Below are positions 7,600-8,212 of a stretch of 8,212 nucleotides of DNA, piece after piece. The notes under the pieces are model-generated. The model made no database searches. It saw only the letters and a program-made list of their open reading frames with translations, and was not told where the DNA came from. The stretch comes from Desulfobacteraceae bacterium (GTDB lineage: Bacteria > Desulfobacterota > DSM-4660 > Desulfatiglandales > Desulfatiglandaceae). The translations under genes and the position numbers were made by a program. The stretch covers positions 1 through 8,212 of the forward strand of contig DAOWOF010000094.1 of the NCBI GenBank assembly GCA_030642205.1. Reading direction: 5' to 3'. Position 1 is the stretch's first letter, and every line of letters begins with the position of its first letter.

Positions 7600-7628
7600 A
7601 AAAACCTTGGCGTCCAGGTGATGTTTTT
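7600..7628. terminator. Bidirectional intrinsic terminator between hrpA and the convergent small gene
   Basis: ACCTTGG (7604-7610), loop CGT, and CCAGGT (7614-7619) form a compact hairpin with one bulged base. On the plus strand TTTTT (7624-7628) follows four bases later, 54-82 bases after the hrpA stop. On the minus strand the hairpin is followed immediately by a five-base T-tract (complement of 7600-7604), about 30 bases after the stop of the 57-codon gene. The position between two converging genes fits a shared terminator. The stem is short and the plus-strand T-tract is slightly offset, so efficiency may be modest. An alternative pairing of CCAAGGT (7568-7574) with ACCTTGG (7604-7610) also exists. 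Confidence 0.45.
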
Positions 7629-7651
7629 GTTTCTGAAAGAGGCTCATTTAA

Positions 7652-7825
7652 TTATTTTTTGAAAGAGAACTTACCGGTAATAATAGAGAAAAATAGTATA
7701 ATAGCTATTATTTCCCAGGTTAAAACAGCCCACCATGAACCAGATAAGTGCCAAAAAAGACCGCCAAACACAAATCCTGGAACAAACATAACTACACCAA
7801 TACCAATTTTTCTTACAAGCTCCAT
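7652..7825 (-). CDS. Small two-helix membrane protein of unknown function (57 aa)
   Basis: The minus-strand frame runs from ATG (complement of 7823-7825) to TAA (complement of 7652-7654) and gives 57 residues. It has a good ribosome binding site: GGAG followed by eight bases before the ATG. The protein starts MELVRKIGIG and ends GKFSFKK. Two hydrophobic stretches, about 7-24 (IGIGVVMFVPGFVFGGLF) and 31-50 (beginning WWAVLTWEIIAI), are separated by a short turn HLSGS (26-30). The basic residues at both ends (R5, K6 and K52, K56, K57) suggest a hairpin in the cytoplasmic membrane with both termini inside. A promoter-like sequence lies about 80 bases upstream. I do not recognise the family, and nothing nearby indicates a partner. 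The strong start signals, sensible topology and terminator placement make it more likely real than chance. Confidence 0.7.
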   Translation of the reverse strand: MELVRKIGIGVVMFVPGFVFGGLFWHLSGSWWAVLTWEIIAIILFFSIITGKFSFKK

Positions 7826-7902
7826 CTTGTGATCTCCTAGTATAACGATTGTGAAAAAGCTGAATATCTTGCAGAAATAAAACTATTCGATTTTTTTATA
7901 CC

Positions 7903-7932
7903 ATTATATTTAGCGCAGATAATAAAATACAA
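7903..7932 (-). promoter_or_regulatory. Promoter candidate for the small membrane protein gene
   Basis: On the minus strand TTGTAT (complement of 7927-7932) is followed after 18 bases by a perfect TATAAT (complement of 7903-7908). Transcription would begin near 7896 and leave a leader of about 70 nt before the ATG at 7825. A TATACT near 7838-7843 is too close to the ribosome binding site to serve as the main -10 box. Confidence 0.45.
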
Positions 7933-8119
7933 GGATCTCAGCTTTAATTTTTTTACGAATATTTCAAAAATGTCATACTATAGAAAAAGGACATTGAATG
8001 GTCAAGCAGCAATTCTCGTTTCGCAGAATAGGACCCCTCAGGGCGCCTAAAAAGAGAAATTTTTCGGTTAGATTCAAAATTAGAATGGCTGATGATCAAG
8101 GGTATTGTGTTAATTTGTC
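7933..8119. other. Intergenic stretch without a recognisable gene
   Basis: The gap between the small gene (ends at 7825 on its upstream side) and the tRNA is 335 bp. Apart from the two promoter candidates at its ends I see no supported feature. A 26-codon plus-strand frame from ATG 7970 to TAA near 8050 has no ribosome binding site. A short imperfect inverted repeat (AGG-CCC / GGG-CCT, about 8031-8049) lies in a locally GC-rich patch, but it is not followed by a T-tract on either strand. Confidence 0.6.
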
Positions 8120-8148
8120 TTGATTTTAATAAATATAAAGAATATACT
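8120..8148 (+). promoter_or_regulatory. Sigma70-type promoter of the tRNA-Pro gene
   Basis: TTGATT (8120-8125) and TATACT (8143-8148) are separated by exactly 17 bases. Transcription would start near 8155, about six bases before the mature tRNA 5' end at 8161. The position, spacing and box quality make this the best promoter in the window. No GC-rich discriminator is present: the bases between the -10 box and the tRNA are AT-rich, unlike typical stringently controlled tRNA promoters. Confidence 0.65.
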
Positions 8149-8160
8149 ACTATTCTTTTA

Positions 8161-8212
<52 letters not shown>

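Noticed and set aside
7970..8050. 26-codon plus-strand frame starting ATG 7970
   Set aside because: No ribosome binding site, no promoter at a suitable distance and no recognisable sequence. Frames of this length are expected by chance.

Overview
The window is an AT-rich bacterial chromosomal segment that looks like ordinary housekeeping and metabolic DNA. The mix of genes (a class III CoA-transferase, a TraB/PrgY-family membrane protein, a full-length ~1300-residue HrpA helicase) would fit an anaerobic Desulfobacterota (deltaproteobacterial) genome. That is inference from gene content only, and no taxonomic marker is complete here.

Layout. Positions 1-709 (minus) hold the N-terminal 236 residues of a CaiB/BaiF-type CoA-transferase that runs off the left edge. 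An extended -10 promoter lies just upstream of it. Positions 822-1928 (minus) encode a serine hydrolase of the class C beta-lactamase/penicillin-binding fold. About 200 bp separate it from a divergent TraB-family gene (2129-3292, plus), and apparently divergent promoters share their -35 region in this gap. Between the TraB gene and hrpA (3611-7546, plus) lies about 315 bp of decayed IS3-family transposase. It is recognisable by three conserved blocks that have been joined by internal deletions and interrupted by stops. hrpA starts with TTG directly after this relic. Downstream of hrpA, a 57-codon gene on the minus strand (7652-7825) encodes an unrecognised two-helix membrane protein with a good ribosome binding site. 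It converges on hrpA across a small hairpin with T-tracts on both sides. A 335-bp stretch without genes follows, and the window ends inside a tRNA-Pro(TGG) gene with a clear sigma70-type promoter.

The genes do not form an obvious pathway or operon. The CoA-transferase acts on acyl-CoA metabolism, the hydrolase probably on peptidoglycan peptides or esters, HrpA on RNA/ribosomes, and the roles of TraB and the small membrane protein are unknown. I found no CRISPR array, defence system, phage genes or convincing undescribed multi-gene system. The items most worth a second look are the condensed IS3 relic, the 57-aa membrane protein and the intergenic promoter/terminator arrangements.
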